From Ignavibacteria bacterium (lineage in GTDB: Bacteria > Bacteroidota > Ignavibacteria > SZUA-365), in assembly GCA_016720835.1 (NCBI GenBank), contig JADKJW010000003.1, forward strand, positions 186,001-250,000: a stretch of 64,000 nucleotides of DNA. Direction: 5' to 3'. A program made the position numbers and the translations under genes. The first letter of the stretch is position 1. Every line of letters starts with the position of its first letter. This document shows positions 35,687 to 44,822 of the stretch, piece after piece. The notes under the pieces are model-generated. The model saw only the letters and a program-made list of their open reading frames with translations. It was not told the origin of the DNA and ran no database searches.

Positions 35687-36889
35687 TCAGTCTCGACCGA
35701 CGCTGGAAGCGCGCACCATCCGCGGAAGGAGCTTTCCGCGTCGGGACGCGTGCGCGGCATGGGCGCGCGTGGCGGCGAATGTGTCAATCACATCAACATA
35801 TGCGTCGAACATCCGCAGCAGCACGCGATCCCACGCATACGTTGCCGCATGCATCGCGGCCGTCGAGGAGATTGTCCTGCGCATCGCGGGATCATCGAGG
35901 AGGCGGCGCACTCCTTCCGCCAGCTCCCCCGGGTTGAGTGGCGCGGCGAAGAGTCCTGTCACGCCATCGGTGATCAATTCCACCGCACCGCCGACGGCGG
36001 CGGCAACGGGAGCAATACCCGAGGCCATCGCTTCGAGAGTGACCAGTCCGAATGTTTCCGTTGTGGACGGAAACACGAAAATGTCGGAGGATGCGTACGC
36101 CTCCGCGAGTGCAATCCCGGATTGATAGCCGAGGAAATGCGCTCCGGGCATCAGTTGTTGGAATTCCTCGCGGGCATGACCGTCACCGACAATGACCATG
36201 CGGAATGTGCTTCCCCCTTCCACAAGCAGACGGTACGCGTCTGAGAGGACGCGCAGATCCTTTTCCCACACGAGGCGGCTGACGAAGAGCACCATCGGCC
36301 GGTCGTCATCCCCGAACTGGCTGCGCCATGCTCTCGAACGCCGGGTGGGATTGAACAGTGCGTTGTCCACTCCATTCGGGATGTACTGCAGACGGTTGAG
36401 GCCATGTTCGCGAAGTTCCTCGAGGATCGGTCGCGCGGGAACAAACGTGCGATCGATGCCCTTGTAGTAGCGGCGCGTCAGCGTCCACGCCAGTTCCTCG
36501 AAACCGCCAAGCCCGTAATATCGCGGATACGTCGGAAAATGCGTGTGATAGGTCGCCACCACCGGAATGTGACTCTCCTTCGCGTAGCGCATGGCAGCGT
36601 ACCCGAGAGTGCAGGGGCTGTTGACATGGATGATGTCGGGCCGGAGGACGTCGAGGTGGCGCGCGACGGTCTGCGTCCCGGGATACGCCATGCGGTACGC
36701 CTTGTGCATGGGAATCGCGAAGGACGGCACGGAAAACATCGGAACGGGCGGCTCGCCTTCCGGCACCGCCGATGTCAACGCGATGACATCGTGTCCGTGC
36801 GCGACCGCGGCATCAATCATCCGGTACACGCAGCGAGTGACTCCGTCCTGCCCGACAGTCATGGTTGCATTCACATACGCGATCTTCAT
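35687..36889 (-). CDS. GT4-family glycosyltransferase
   Basis: A 400-residue GT-B glycosyltransferase. N-terminal Rossmann half: TMTVGQDGVTRCVYRMIDAAVAHGHDV, HVNSPCTLGYAAMRYA and ATYHTHFPTYPRYYG. C-terminal half: YIPNGVDNALFNP, MVLFVSRLVWEKDLRVL, VGDGHAREEF and the nucleotide-sugar signature FPSTTETFGLVTLEAMASGIAPVAAAVGG with the EX7E motif. The pattern is close to alpha-mannosyl/diacylglycerol glycosyltransferases (MgtA/SqdX-like), so a GDP-mannose- or UDP-sugar-dependent transfer to a lipid is likely. It is divergent from the STAS gene. Confidence 0.9.
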   Translation of the reverse strand: MKIAYVNATMTVGQDGVTRCVYRMIDAAVAHGHDVIALTSAVPEGEPPVPMFSVPSFAIPMHKAYRMAYPGTQTVARHLDVLRPDIIHVNSPCTLGYAAMRYAKESHIPVVATYHTHFPTYPRYYGLGGFEELAWTLTRRYYKGIDRTFVPARPILEELREHGLNRLQYIPNGVDNALFNPTRRSRAWRSQFGDDDRPMVLFVSRLVWEKDLRVLSDAYRLLVEGGSTFRMVIVGDGHAREEFQQLMPGAHFLGYQSGIALAEAYASSDIFVFPSTTETFGLVTLEAMASGIAPVAAAVGGAVELITDGVTGLFAAPLNPGELAEGVRRLLDDPAMRRTISSTAAMHAATYAWDRVLLRMFDAYVDVIDTFAATRAHAAHASRRGKLLPRMVRASSVGRD

Positions 36890-36996
36890 GGGCGTTGTCC
36901 TGTCTGTATCACTCGCACAAGGTACTGGCGCCGTGTGTTGATCGTGTGCGCATTCTGTGTGATTTCGGTGAATGTCCTTTCTTTCGGGTGGATCGA

Positions 36997-37028
36997 GTTG
37001 AAATCGTCCAAGCGAGCATTTATCTTTC
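36997..37028 (+). promoter_or_regulatory. Bacteroidota-type promoter before the STAS/HATPase operon
   Basis: GTTG (36997-37000), a 20-base spacer and TATCTTTC (37021-37028) fit the -33 TTTG / -7 TAnnTTTG consensus with one mismatch in each box. Transcription would start near 37035, leaving a ~90-base leader before the STAS gene. Confidence 0.55.
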
Positions 37029-37127
37029 GATCCGCAGGTTACATCTCTTTCAGAGGATCCGACGCCGATCAGGGGCTCCCGACCGACAGCGCCAATTCTC
37101 TCATCATTTCCGAGTCACAGGAATCTC

Positions 37128-37490
37128 ATGGAAATTACATTCGAGCAGACACACGACAACGTTCAGCTGATCCGCCTCAACGGACGAATGGACATTGAAG
37201 GAACCGATCACATCGAAGGGCGACTCACCGCGCACGCGCTCACGCTGGATTATGCCCGCATCATCATCGACCTTGCGAAGGTGACCTATCTCGCATCCAT
37301 CGGTCTCGGCTGCCTCGTGCGCACAGCACAGGGAGTGGAGCGGCGCAAGGGCAAGGTGGTGTTTCTCAGTCCGCAGCCGCTCGTCGCGAAGGTGCTCGCC
37401 GAAAGCGGCGTCAGCCAGCGTGTCCGGATCTTCGACGCCCTCGAGGCCGCCGCCGAATTCCTCGAGCGGCTCCCGCAAGAGGAAGACTAG
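37128..37490 (+). CDS. STAS-domain anti-sigma factor antagonist
   Basis: A 120-residue single STAS domain: NVQLIRLNGRMDIEGTDHIEG, RIIIDLAKVTYLASIGLGCLVRTAQGVERRKGKVVFLSPQPLVAKVLAESGVSQ. The phospho-acceptor serine of SpoIIAA/RsbV-type proteins is the S in YLASIGLG. It should bind the HATPase kinase encoded ten bases downstream, releasing a sigma factor or another target in a partner-switch. No cognate sigma factor or PP2C phosphatase lies in the window. Confidence 0.92.
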   Translation: MEITFEQTHDNVQLIRLNGRMDIEGTDHIEGRLTAHALTLDYARIIIDLAKVTYLASIGLGCLVRTAQGVERRKGKVVFLSPQPLVAKVLAESGVSQRVRIFDALEAAAEFLERLPQEED

Positions 37491-37500
37491 CGACGCGAGC

Positions 37501-37986
37501 ATGGCGAAGCCCGCAAGGACGGATGGCGCGTCCGACGATTCTTCCCATCCCGCCCGCGGCACATCAAGGACGCATACCGCACAGGTGCGGCGCGGAGTTT
37601 ACGGCTCACTTGCCGGTGCAACCGCGTGGTTCGTGACGTCTGCCGCCGCCCTGGAAGTTCCGCAATCAATCGCTGATGAACTCGATTTCTGCTTGAATGA
37701 ACTGCTCGCCAATATCGTCGATCATGCCTTCGACGACGACGAGGTACATGATGTGCGCGTCGATCTCACGCGTGATGCGGAAAGCGTTTTCCTGACGCTT
37801 GAAGATGACGGCCGCGCCTTCGATCCCATCGCCGGAGACACCTACATCGAGCCCGCAACCCTCGACCTGGCCGGTCACCGTGGCTACGGAGTCCATCTCG
37901 TGCGGCGTTTCACGGACGAGTTGCTTTACCGCCGCGACGGGGGCCGAAACAGTGTCACGGTGGTAAAACGATTGGTGATCGACTGA
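37501..37986 (+). CDS. RsbW/SpoIIAB-like serine kinase (HATPase_c)
   Basis: A 161-residue ATP-binding protein of the anti-sigma kinase group. The N box ELDFCLNELLANIVDHAF, the G1 box LTLEDDGRAFDP and the G2-like GHRGYGVHLVRRFTDELLY are visible. The first ~35 residues are polar and poorly conserved. It should phosphorylate the STAS protein encoded upstream. The two genes form a short operon that ends at a weak hairpin (38004-38027) facing the convergent propeller gene. Confidence 0.9.
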   Translation: MAKPARTDGASDDSSHPARGTSRTHTAQVRRGVYGSLAGATAWFVTSAAALEVPQSIADELDFCLNELLANIVDHAFDDDEVHDVRVDLTRDAESVFLTLEDDGRAFDPIAGDTYIEPATLDLAGHRGYGVHLVRRFTDELLYRRDGGRNSVTVVKRLVID

Positions 37987-38003
37987 ATCCGCGCACCGGC
38001 AAT

Positions 38004-38027
38004 GGGACAGGCCACACGGGCCGTCCC
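38004..38027 (+). terminator. Weak terminator-like hairpin between convergent genes
   Basis: GGGAC/GTCCC and GGCC/GGCC arms (38004-38013 with 38019-38027, one bulged base) form a short stem. A short T-run (CCCTTCC) follows on the plus strand only. Confidence 0.4.
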
Positions 38028-38035
38028 TTCCGGAG

Positions 38036-39129
38036 CTATCGTACGAAGCTCTCCGGCAGTTCCTCATCCATGAGGCGGTAGATGCCTTCCTTGAGCGTGA
38101 CAGCGAAGACGCGCACGGGGTATCCCGGCGCGATGCGGACGCGCATGATCGGAACTGCCGGAAGGCCGTCCTTGATCGACGTCCAGCTGGTCCCGCCGTC
38201 TGTCGTGCGCAGGACGCCTTCCCGCACGGTGGAGATATACATGAGGTTCTCGTTTTTCGGATGAATGGCAATTTCGGAAATGTCGTTCGCATTGCTCAGC
38301 TTTTTCCAGTTGAGACCTCCGTCCACGCTTCTATACAGACCCTGGTCGCGTTCCGCAGTGAGGCCGATATACACGTGCGACGTGTCGAGCGGTGCTATCG
38401 CGATGGCGCGGACTCCCATCCCAATGAGGGAAGCGGTGAATCGCGACATCCATGTCGAGCCGGTGTCCATCGATTTCGGGAGCGGCCCGGGAGGAAAACT
38501 CATCGAGCTGCCCGCGAACAGCGTTCCGGGCGCGGCGGGATTCCCCCGATGACTTGAATGCCGAGATCGCCCAACGTTTTCGTCCAGTTCGCGCCGCCAT
38601 CACTGCTGCGCCAGATGCCTGTGCCCCAACCCAGACCGCAGAACAATACCGGAGCTGCGCCGCCGGTTCTGTAAATGTTCAGCACGCCCCCGTTCTTCCA
38701 GGAAGCGGGAGTAGTCACCGCTTCCCAGGACGCGGCGGAATCGGCACTCCAGAAAAGGTTTTTTTCGCTCTGCCGACCGCCGAACCCGCAGTAGAGTTTC
38801 CTCCGGTCCTCGGGATCCAGATAGAGCGCCGTTACCTGTTCACCGTTGTAATTCGACGGAATGCCGTTGCGATGCATCACCCAGTTGTATCCGCCGTCGT
38901 ACGATTTGTACAGGTTGCCGTACTCGGTGCCGCAGTACATGACCAACGAGTCGACGGGGTCGATGGCAATCGTGTACACGAGGCGGTGCAACAGGCCGCG
39001 GTTCATCGGTTCCCACGTCGAGAGTTGCGCGGGAAGCGACGACGGGGCACCGCTGACGAAGGCGAGCGCGATTGCGGCATGGCGCACAAGGCGAGTCAAG
39101 GCGCGGTGATTTCCGAACAGCGGGTTCAT
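38036..39129 (-). pseudogene. Secreted beta-propeller protein (sortilin/PSII stability-factor-like), frameshifted
   Basis: Two frames together encode a ~360-residue WD/BNR-repeat propeller. The upstream frame (from ATG 39129) gives a signal-like N-terminus (HAAIALAFVSGAPSSLPAQ) and repeats with YKSYDGGYNWV, FWSADSAASWEAV, IWRSSDGGANWTKT. The downstream frame continues GNPAAPGTLFAGSS, then LYRSVDGGLNWKKL and VLRTTDGGTSWTSI. Both frames join if one more base is assumed in the five-base homopolymer at 38543-38547, giving IQVIGGNPAAPG. It overlaps the stop of the VIT/VWA gene by four bases (ATGA), so the pair is translationally coupled. No T9SS sorting domain is seen. As with pstC, a consensus error is likelier than a real mutation. 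Confidence 0.82.
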
Positions 39130-41243
39130 GGCGTTGTCCTCCCTTCCCGCACGAGAATCATGCGAATCAGCTGTACGGTCTTGCCCGATCGCAGCTCGCA
39201 GAAGTACGTCCCCGCGGCAAGCGCATCCCCATGGGCGTCGCGCCCGTCCCACGCCACGCGCCACAGGCCCGGCACCGCTTCGGCGTCTGTCAGCACGCGC
39301 AGCAGGCGGCCCGATGCGTCGTAGATGCGCAGCAGCACTCGCTGGCCTCGCGCGGAAGCCGGGACGAGGAATTCCACCATGGTGCTCCGCGTGAATGGAT
39401 TCGGATAATTCTGACGCAGGACGAAGTTGCCGGCAAGCGCACCTTCGTTCTCGGCAACGGGAGTCCCGCCTCCGGGCTTGATGATCTCATTGATGACGAG
39501 GAACGCGGTGTACGGCGAAAGGATGTTGTAGCGCTCGCTGATCCGAACGATACTCTCCTTGAGTTCCTTGAACAGCAGCGTATCCGTGACGCCGCGCATC
39601 TGCGCCAGCAGTTCATTGATGCGGAATGTCGCCCAGTAGCGGGCCACCTGGACGGGATTGGATGTGTCGGCGAAGAAGGGCACGGTATGGCGGAATGTCG
39701 AGTCGCCTCGGGCAACCATGGTGCAGAGCAGCGAGACCTCGGCGCTTCCCGATCCGGAGAAGCGCCCCGCGCTCACGAGTTCCGACGGATTGGCAATGGG
39801 CGGGAGAGTTTTCGGATAGACGAGGAACGTGTTCGCAGGATACGTCACATGCGGGTTCATGACGGATGTCGCGCTGAAGTCGAAGGTCAGCCGTTGCACT
39901 GCGGCATCGATGCTGTCACCCTGCTCCACCGCGAGGAGCTTCCCGTAATTCCCGTCCGCGAGATAGGACAGCAGCGACAGGTTGTCCGTGTACAGCGCGA
40001 TCGGGAAGAAGCGCGCGAATGTCGCACCCGACTGCTTCAGCAGAGAATCGAGACCCGTCTGGGTCCGGCGTCCTTCGTTCGGCAACCCGTCGGTCAGAAA
40101 AAGCATGCGGCGCTCTGCGTCGCCCCGGAAATTGCTCCGGAAGCCGTCGCGGATTCCGGCCTCGTAATTCGTCACGCCACGCGCGCGAAATTGCGCCTGC
40201 AGGAATGCGGTTCCGCCGTCTCTGTTCTCCGGCGTCGCAAACAGCATCGTGGTATCGGACGGAAACGCGATGGCGTCGTGCGAGAAGAGCACGATGCGGA
40301 ATCGGTCGTACGGTTGCAGGAGCTTGAGGAGGTGCTGCATGGCGTCCTGCACAACAACCGCCCGCAATCCGGTCATGCTGGCGGAGTTGTCGACCACGAA
40401 CACGAAATCGGCCTTCGGCACATCCGCCTCCGCGAAACGGACGGGCGTCCAGAGGAGGAAATACCCGTCGTCGACGGTGTCCTTGAACGCGTAATTGAGC
40501 ACCGGGAAGCCGTCCGTCCATCCGCGCGGCGAGAACGTCACGGCGAAGTCCCGGTCCGGAGCGAGGTTCAGGGCTGCAAGGCGCACATGCACACGGTTCG
40601 TGTCGATGAAGTCCGTCCGGACGAGAGACGGCACGCTGTCATGACTCGTGGTGAGGCGCTGGATTGCAACATCGGAATTGATGTCCACGTGCAGTTCCGC
40701 CCAGGTCACCGGCGTGGCCTGGTAGTCGGCGATGTTCATCGGATAGACGTATCTGGTATTGCCAGCGCCATCCAGCGGGAGTGTCTGAAAGTACTCGAGC
40801 TCGATACGGCGGCCCGTCCCCGGTTTGATCGGGAATATTTTCAGCTGGAAGCGATTTGAGCCGAGGGATTGCAGGATCGCCGGATCGCCGACGTTATGCT
40901 CGACGAGCGAGTCGTAGAGCTTCGAGGCATCTTCCTTCCTCTTCACGGCGAAGGTGAGGCGGACGCCGTCCACCCACATCCACAATCCGTCGACGGTCGC
41001 GCCCTGGGGCAACTGGAACACGTAGAAGCCTTCCAATTCCAGGTTCTCGGGGTTGAAGAATTCCTCGTCCACATGCGTCACCGCGAGGAGATTGCGGATC
41101 GTCACGGTCGTGCGGATGGAATCGAGCCGCAGATTGTAGATCGGCGAGGGCGTGTTGGGACGGCGCGCATACAGGCGCCCTGCCGAGGCCGTCGCCGCAC
41201 AGGCGCCGAGGATCAGCAGAAGGAGAAGCGAGCGGCGCAGCAT
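39126..41243 (-). CDS. Secreted VIT/von Willebrand A protein with T9SS sorting domain
   Basis: A 705-residue surface protein. A signal peptide (MLRRSLLLLLILGACAATASA) precedes a VIT domain (~residues 35-150, with LAVTHVDEEFFNPENLELEGFYVFQLPQGATVDGLW), then a VWA domain from ~275 with the MIDAS motif FVVDNSASM (DxSxS). After a beta-rich region, residues ~610-705 form a type A T9SS sorting domain with NYPNPFTRST and YDASGRLLR. Such VIT-VWA proteins bind partners through a divalent cation. The stop codon overlaps the start of the propeller gene (ATGA at 39126-39129). Confidence 0.93.
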   Translation of the reverse strand: MLRRSLLLLLILGACAATASAGRLYARRPNTPSPIYNLRLDSIRTTVTIRNLLAVTHVDEEFFNPENLELEGFYVFQLPQGATVDGLWMWVDGVRLTFAVKRKEDASKLYDSLVEHNVGDPAILQSLGSNRFQLKIFPIKPGTGRRIELEYFQTLPLDGAGNTRYVYPMNIADYQATPVTWAELHVDINSDVAIQRLTTSHDSVPSLVRTDFIDTNRVHVRLAALNLAPDRDFAVTFSPRGWTDGFPVLNYAFKDTVDDGYFLLWTPVRFAEADVPKADFVFVVDNSASMTGLRAVVVQDAMQHLLKLLQPYDRFRIVLFSHDAIAFPSDTTMLFATPENRDGGTAFLQAQFRARGVTNYEAGIRDGFRSNFRGDAERRMLFLTDGLPNEGRRTQTGLDSLLKQSGATFARFFPIALYTDNLSLLSYLADGNYGKLLAVEQGDSIDAAVQRLTFDFSATSVMNPHVTYPANTFLVYPKTLPPIANPSELVSAGRFSGSGSAEVSLLCTMVARGDSTFRHTVPFFADTSNPVQVARYWATFRINELLAQMRGVTDTLLFKELKESIVRISERYNILSPYTAFLVINEIIKPGGGTPVAENEGALAGNFVLRQNYPNPFTRSTMVEFLVPASARGQRVLLRIYDASGRLLRVLTDAEAVPGLWRVAWDGRDAHGDALAAGTYFCELRSGKTVQLIRMILVREGRTTP

Positions 41244-41402
41244 GGCAACCGGCCTCCAATGTCATGGGAGAAAATCCGAGACGAGCAGTGCGCTGAACGT
41301 ATGCGGTTTCGCGGCGAGAAGCAATGCATTTCGGATAACATTGCAGGATTTCGCGTATTGTGGTTCTCTCCGCTCCCCGGCCGCCTCCCTGCGAGGCAAC
41401 AT

Positions 41403-43667
41403 TCAATTGACGACTTCGGTCTTCACGCCGTTGATTTCATATTTTTCCGCATCAATGACGCGGACATCATCATCCGCGATCGAAACGGCGCGGAACACCG
41501 CGATCCCTTTCGCGTCGGAGATGGCGCGGAGGGACTGGTTCAGTTCCACGACCGCGTATGCGGCAGGTGTTTTTCCGCCTTTCTCGGTGACGGTCACTTC
41601 GACGCTCCTGGTCCCTTTGGATTTGTAGCCTTCGGACGCGGCGAGCGCGGCGTAGACGGCCCACGCGGTCGTCGAGGCGGCGTACTGCGCGCCCCTGTCG
41701 TCGTACGATTTGGATCCCGCCATGGGAATGTAGACGGCCACCTGCTTCATTTTGCCCTCCTCCTCCTTCAGCACCATGCGCTGCAGCATCGGCAGCATGG
41801 CAAGGGAGGCATAGCCGGGTGCGGTTTTCACGAGCGTCTCGCCGAGCGTCTTGCTTGCCGCCGCGCCGTTCACCTTCAGCATGATCTTCGCCGTGCCCGC
41901 CTGCATGCCCGCCTGTATGAGCGGCGCGGATTTATGCAGCGCAAGGAGTTCCTGCCGCTCCTTCTTCGACGCCGCGGCCTTGTGCAGAAGCACGACGTGT
42001 CCGCCCGATGCGGCGAGCAGATCGGCGAGCTGCGCGATCATTCGCGCGTCGGTGCGGGAGGGATTGGCGAGCGCCAGAGGCGAGAGCAGTTCGAGGAGGA
42101 CCGTCTTCCCATGCAACGTTCCTTTCGCGACAGGAGCAAGAATCACGGGATCCTGCACGCGCCCTTCATTGAAGGCCTCGCGTCTCGCGAAGTACCCCGG
42201 GGCGCGGACCGTCACTTCCATGCCGCCGGTCTTGACGCCGGTGATGATATACTCCCCGTTGTCGTTGGTGCGCGCCTCCTTGCCGCCTGGCAGCAGGATG
42301 GCCGCATCGATCACGGGCTTCCCTTCCGCGCCCATGACGATGCCGCGCGTGTACAGCGCGTCTGCCGATGTCGTGACGGCACCCTCTGTTTTCACCGGAC
42401 CATTCGATGCTTCAAAACTCACCGTGCTCCGCACGCCGGGTGCAATGGCGGCGCGTACGACTCCCTGCTTCGTGACCAGCGTCGTATCCATTCCCGCGGA
42501 GGTCGTGAAGCGCACGGGAAGTCCGTCGCCAAGCGGCACGCCCGTGCTGTCGACCGCCGTGATCGTCACGATGCTGTACGTGCCTGAGTCCGGGGGAAGG
42601 ACGGGGGGATCGACGCTCGAGCGCAGCACCGCGGGCGGACGGCCAACGGCGAAGAACCGTTCGAAGGGAGCGGAGGAATTCTCGTTGCGGTTGCGGACCT
42701 GGGCGGCGAGCCGGTGATACCCTTGCGGAAGATCCTCCGAAGTGGTGACGGTGATCTTCCCGGTTTTTGCGTTGAAGATGAATCCCTCTTCTTTTCCGTT
42801 GACCCACGCGCGGATCGATTCGTCCTTGATTTCGGTGCGATCGATGACGCGGAGGTCGATTTTTGGACGCGATTCCGCGAAGGCGGTCGGCGCGTCGTAC
42901 GCCAGGGCGGGCACGCCGGCCTGGAGGTATTTCGCGATACCGCGGAAGATCCCCCACGCCTGAATCTCGTTGAACTCTTCGATGCGCAGGCGCTGCTCCT
43001 CATACGCGCTCGAGAAGAACCCGCACTCCACGAGCACGGAGGTCATCCGCGCCTCGCGCAGCACCGCGAAACCGGCGCCGGGGTAGATCAGATCGTCGGA
43101 CAACGTGCCGTCGAAGGACGCGAGCGAACCCGGATTGCCCATGACGAAGGCGAGATCGCGTTGAATGTAGCGCGCGAGGTCGTGGCTCGAGGGTTTGTAG
43201 CCGGGGGCGCCTGGTTTCGCGTGGTAAAACGTGGCCGTGTAGTTCGTGAAGGGGTTGTCGGCGGAGTTGTGATGCACCGAAACGAAGATGTCGGCATTCG
43301 CCGTGTTCGCTTGTTGCACGCGCGATTCGAGCGGCACGGTCTGGTCGCTCTCGCGCGTCAGCAGCACGTTCGCGCCCGCGCGCTTCAGGGAGATGCGCAG
43401 CGCGAGCGCGACGCGAAGGTTCACGTCCGCCTCGCACACTTCCTGCGCCGGTCCGACACCCTTCCGGTCGTCGCCTCCATGCCCGGGGTCGATGAAGATG
43501 GTCTTTCCCTGCAACACATCGGAAAATCCGCGGATGACCGAGTCACGGCGCGCTTCTTCCTTCCAATCAGGCGGCTGCACATAGTACACGGATGACCCGC
43601 ACTGCGACAACAGAATGGCCGCGGCGAGCAGGGTCAGGGCGCGAGGAATACGGCGTGTGGTGAACAT
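41403..43667 (-). CDS. N-acetylmuramoyl-L-alanine amidase (Amidase_3) with C-terminal Ig-like domains
   Basis: A 754-residue exported protein. The N-terminus (ALTLLAAAILLSQCGSS) looks like a lipoprotein signal, though Gln before Cys is a poor lipobox. Residues ~55-250 are a zinc amidase: IFIDPGHGGDD (His), EADVNLRVALAL (Glu), FVSVHHNSADN (His) and TSVLVECGFFSS (catalytic Glu). It should cut the bond between muramic acid and the stem peptide during cell separation. The rest contains two or three beta-sandwich modules, including a carboxypeptidase-regulatory-like domain (VMGAEGKPVIDAAILLPGGKEARTNDNGEYIITGV), and a final beta domain. This makes the protein much longer than AmiC. Confidence 0.9.
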   Translation of the reverse strand: MFTTRRIPRALTLLAAAILLSQCGSSVYYVQPPDWKEEARRDSVIRGFSDVLQGKTIFIDPGHGGDDRKGVGPAQEVCEADVNLRVALALRISLKRAGANVLLTRESDQTVPLESRVQQANTANADIFVSVHHNSADNPFTNYTATFYHAKPGAPGYKPSSHDLARYIQRDLAFVMGNPGSLASFDGTLSDDLIYPGAGFAVLREARMTSVLVECGFFSSAYEEQRLRIEEFNEIQAWGIFRGIAKYLQAGVPALAYDAPTAFAESRPKIDLRVIDRTEIKDESIRAWVNGKEEGFIFNAKTGKITVTTSEDLPQGYHRLAAQVRNRNENSSAPFERFFAVGRPPAVLRSSVDPPVLPPDSGTYSIVTITAVDSTGVPLGDGLPVRFTTSAGMDTTLVTKQGVVRAAIAPGVRSTVSFEASNGPVKTEGAVTTSADALYTRGIVMGAEGKPVIDAAILLPGGKEARTNDNGEYIITGVKTGGMEVTVRAPGYFARREAFNEGRVQDPVILAPVAKGTLHGKTVLLELLSPLALANPSRTDARMIAQLADLLAASGGHVVLLHKAAASKKERQELLALHKSAPLIQAGMQAGTAKIMLKVNGAAASKTLGETLVKTAPGYASLAMLPMLQRMVLKEEEGKMKQVAVYIPMAGSKSYDDRGAQYAASTTAWAVYAALAASEGYKSKGTRSVEVTVTEKGGKTPAAYAVVELNQSLRAISDAKGIAVFRAVSIADDDVRVIDAEKYEINGVKTEVVN

Positions 43668-43803
43668 GTGTTAGGGAGGCTCAATGAACGGGAAATATAG
43701 CGAGGGAAGCACGGGGAGGCAAGGCCGTGCGCGGCCGTGTGCATTTCTTTCGGAAGTTCCGCTATCTTGCGTCGTGGCTTCTTCTTCATCATTTTCTGTT
43801 GTC

Positions 43804-44556
43804 ATGATGCCGACCATGTCCCCCGAACAATTCTACGACGCGGTGTCCCAGCAGTACGATGCGATGACGGATTTCTCTGCGCGCGTTGCGCGCGAAGCCG
43901 CAGCCCTCACGCCCCTGCTCGAACAATTCCGCGTCCGCACCGCGGTGGACATGGGCTGTGGAACAGGCGCGCACGTGCTCGCCCTCGCCTCGCTCGGCGT
44001 GCGCGCCACGGGCGTGGATCTTTCGGACCGCATGCTCGCGCATGCCCGATCCCACGCCGCGGAACATCCGGATGCCGCCTTTCTGCGCGGTGATTTTCTC
44101 ACCACCTTCCCGCCGTCCCTTCCATCCGCCGATGCCATCTTCTGCCTCGGCAATTCGTTGCCGCATATCGAGAGCACGGGCCGGCTTCAGGCAGTCTTCG
44201 CGCACTGGAAACGGCATCTTTCGCCGGGCGGCCGCATCATCGTCCAGCTTCTGAACTACGCGCGCATTCTCCGCGAGCGCGAGCGCATTGTCGCCATTCG
44301 CCGCGACGGCCCGCTGACAGTCGTGCGTTTCTACGATTTCACCGAACCGCGCATTACGTTCAACATTCTGACCGTGACCGATGCCGCGACAGGGCCCGGG
44401 CACACGCTCGTCTCCACACCGCTGACCCCGTTCACCGCGGGGGACATCGCCGATGCCGCGCGAGCGGCCGGCTGCGCAACGGTGGAGCTGCGTTCGTCGC
44501 TCCGCCTCGATCCCTGGAGCGAGGACGCGAAGGACGCCATCGTCATTGCGGGCTGA
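43804..44556 (+). CDS. Class I SAM-dependent methyltransferase
   Basis: A ~250-residue Rossmann methyltransferase. Motif I VDMGCGTGAHVLALASLG (SAM binding), motif II GVDLSDRMLAHARSHA, motif IV IFCLGNSLPHI and motif VI LSPGGRIIVQLLNY are clear. Substrate unknown. Start is not certain: ATG 43804, 43807 and 43816 are all possible and none has a good Shine-Dalgarno site. TATCTTGC at 43763-43770 resembles a -7 box. Homology begins near SPEQFYDAVSQQYD. Confidence 0.87.
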   Translation: MMPTMSPEQFYDAVSQQYDAMTDFSARVAREAAALTPLLEQFRVRTAVDMGCGTGAHVLALASLGVRATGVDLSDRMLAHARSHAAEHPDAAFLRGDFLTTFPPSLPSADAIFCLGNSLPHIESTGRLQAVFAHWKRHLSPGGRIIVQLLNYARILRERERIVAIRRDGPLTVVRFYDFTEPRITFNILTVTDAATGPGHTLVSTPLTPFTAGDIADAARAAGCATVELRSSLRLDPWSEDAKDAIVIAG

Positions 44557-44577
44557 CACCGAAACACCGTGCGAGCC

Positions 44578-44655
44578 AGCAGGTGAAAGGTGACATGGTG
44601 CACGTGACAGGGTGCGAGTGCCAGGTGGCAGGGTGCAAGTGACAGGTACAGGAGC
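44578..44655. repeat. Degenerate GTGACAGG-type tandem repeat
   Basis: Imperfect copies of GTGACAGGGTGC(G/A)AGTG / CCAGGTGGCAGG follow one another here. It is G-rich on the plus strand and lies between two genes. The complementary-type tract is at 44750-44818. Confidence 0.6.
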
Positions 44656-44749
44656 GTCCGGAGTGTATTTTTTCAGATCATTTTCGGCCACCATGGCACA
44701 TCCGCATTCGCTCTGTGGTGCATCAATAATTGACTGAATGTGCACCTTC

Positions 44750-44818
44750 CGCCTGCAACCTTTCACCTTTCCCTTTCCACCTTCCACTTTCCCCCTTTCA
44801 CCCTTCACCTTCACAATC
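44750..44818. repeat. Pyrimidine-rich CCTTTCAC/CCACTTTCC tandem tract
   Basis: About 70 bases of nearly pure C/T sequence built from variants of CCTTTCACC and CCACCTTCC, just upstream of the saccharopine-dehydrogenase-like ATG. It is inverted in sense relative to the purine-rich part of the 44578-44655 repeat (GGTGAAAGGTGA), so the two could pair. Confidence 0.6.
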
Positions 44819-44822
44819 CACC

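Noticed and set aside
38036..38503. A separate 155-residue propeller gene starting at 38503
   Set aside because: Homology continues upstream in the same frame before that ATG, and a one-base homopolymer gap explains the break.
39072..42587. Long plus-strand frames (595 and 572 codons) opposite the VIT/VWA and amidase genes
   Set aside because: Low-complexity Arg/Glu/His composition, no motif, fully antisense to well-supported genes.
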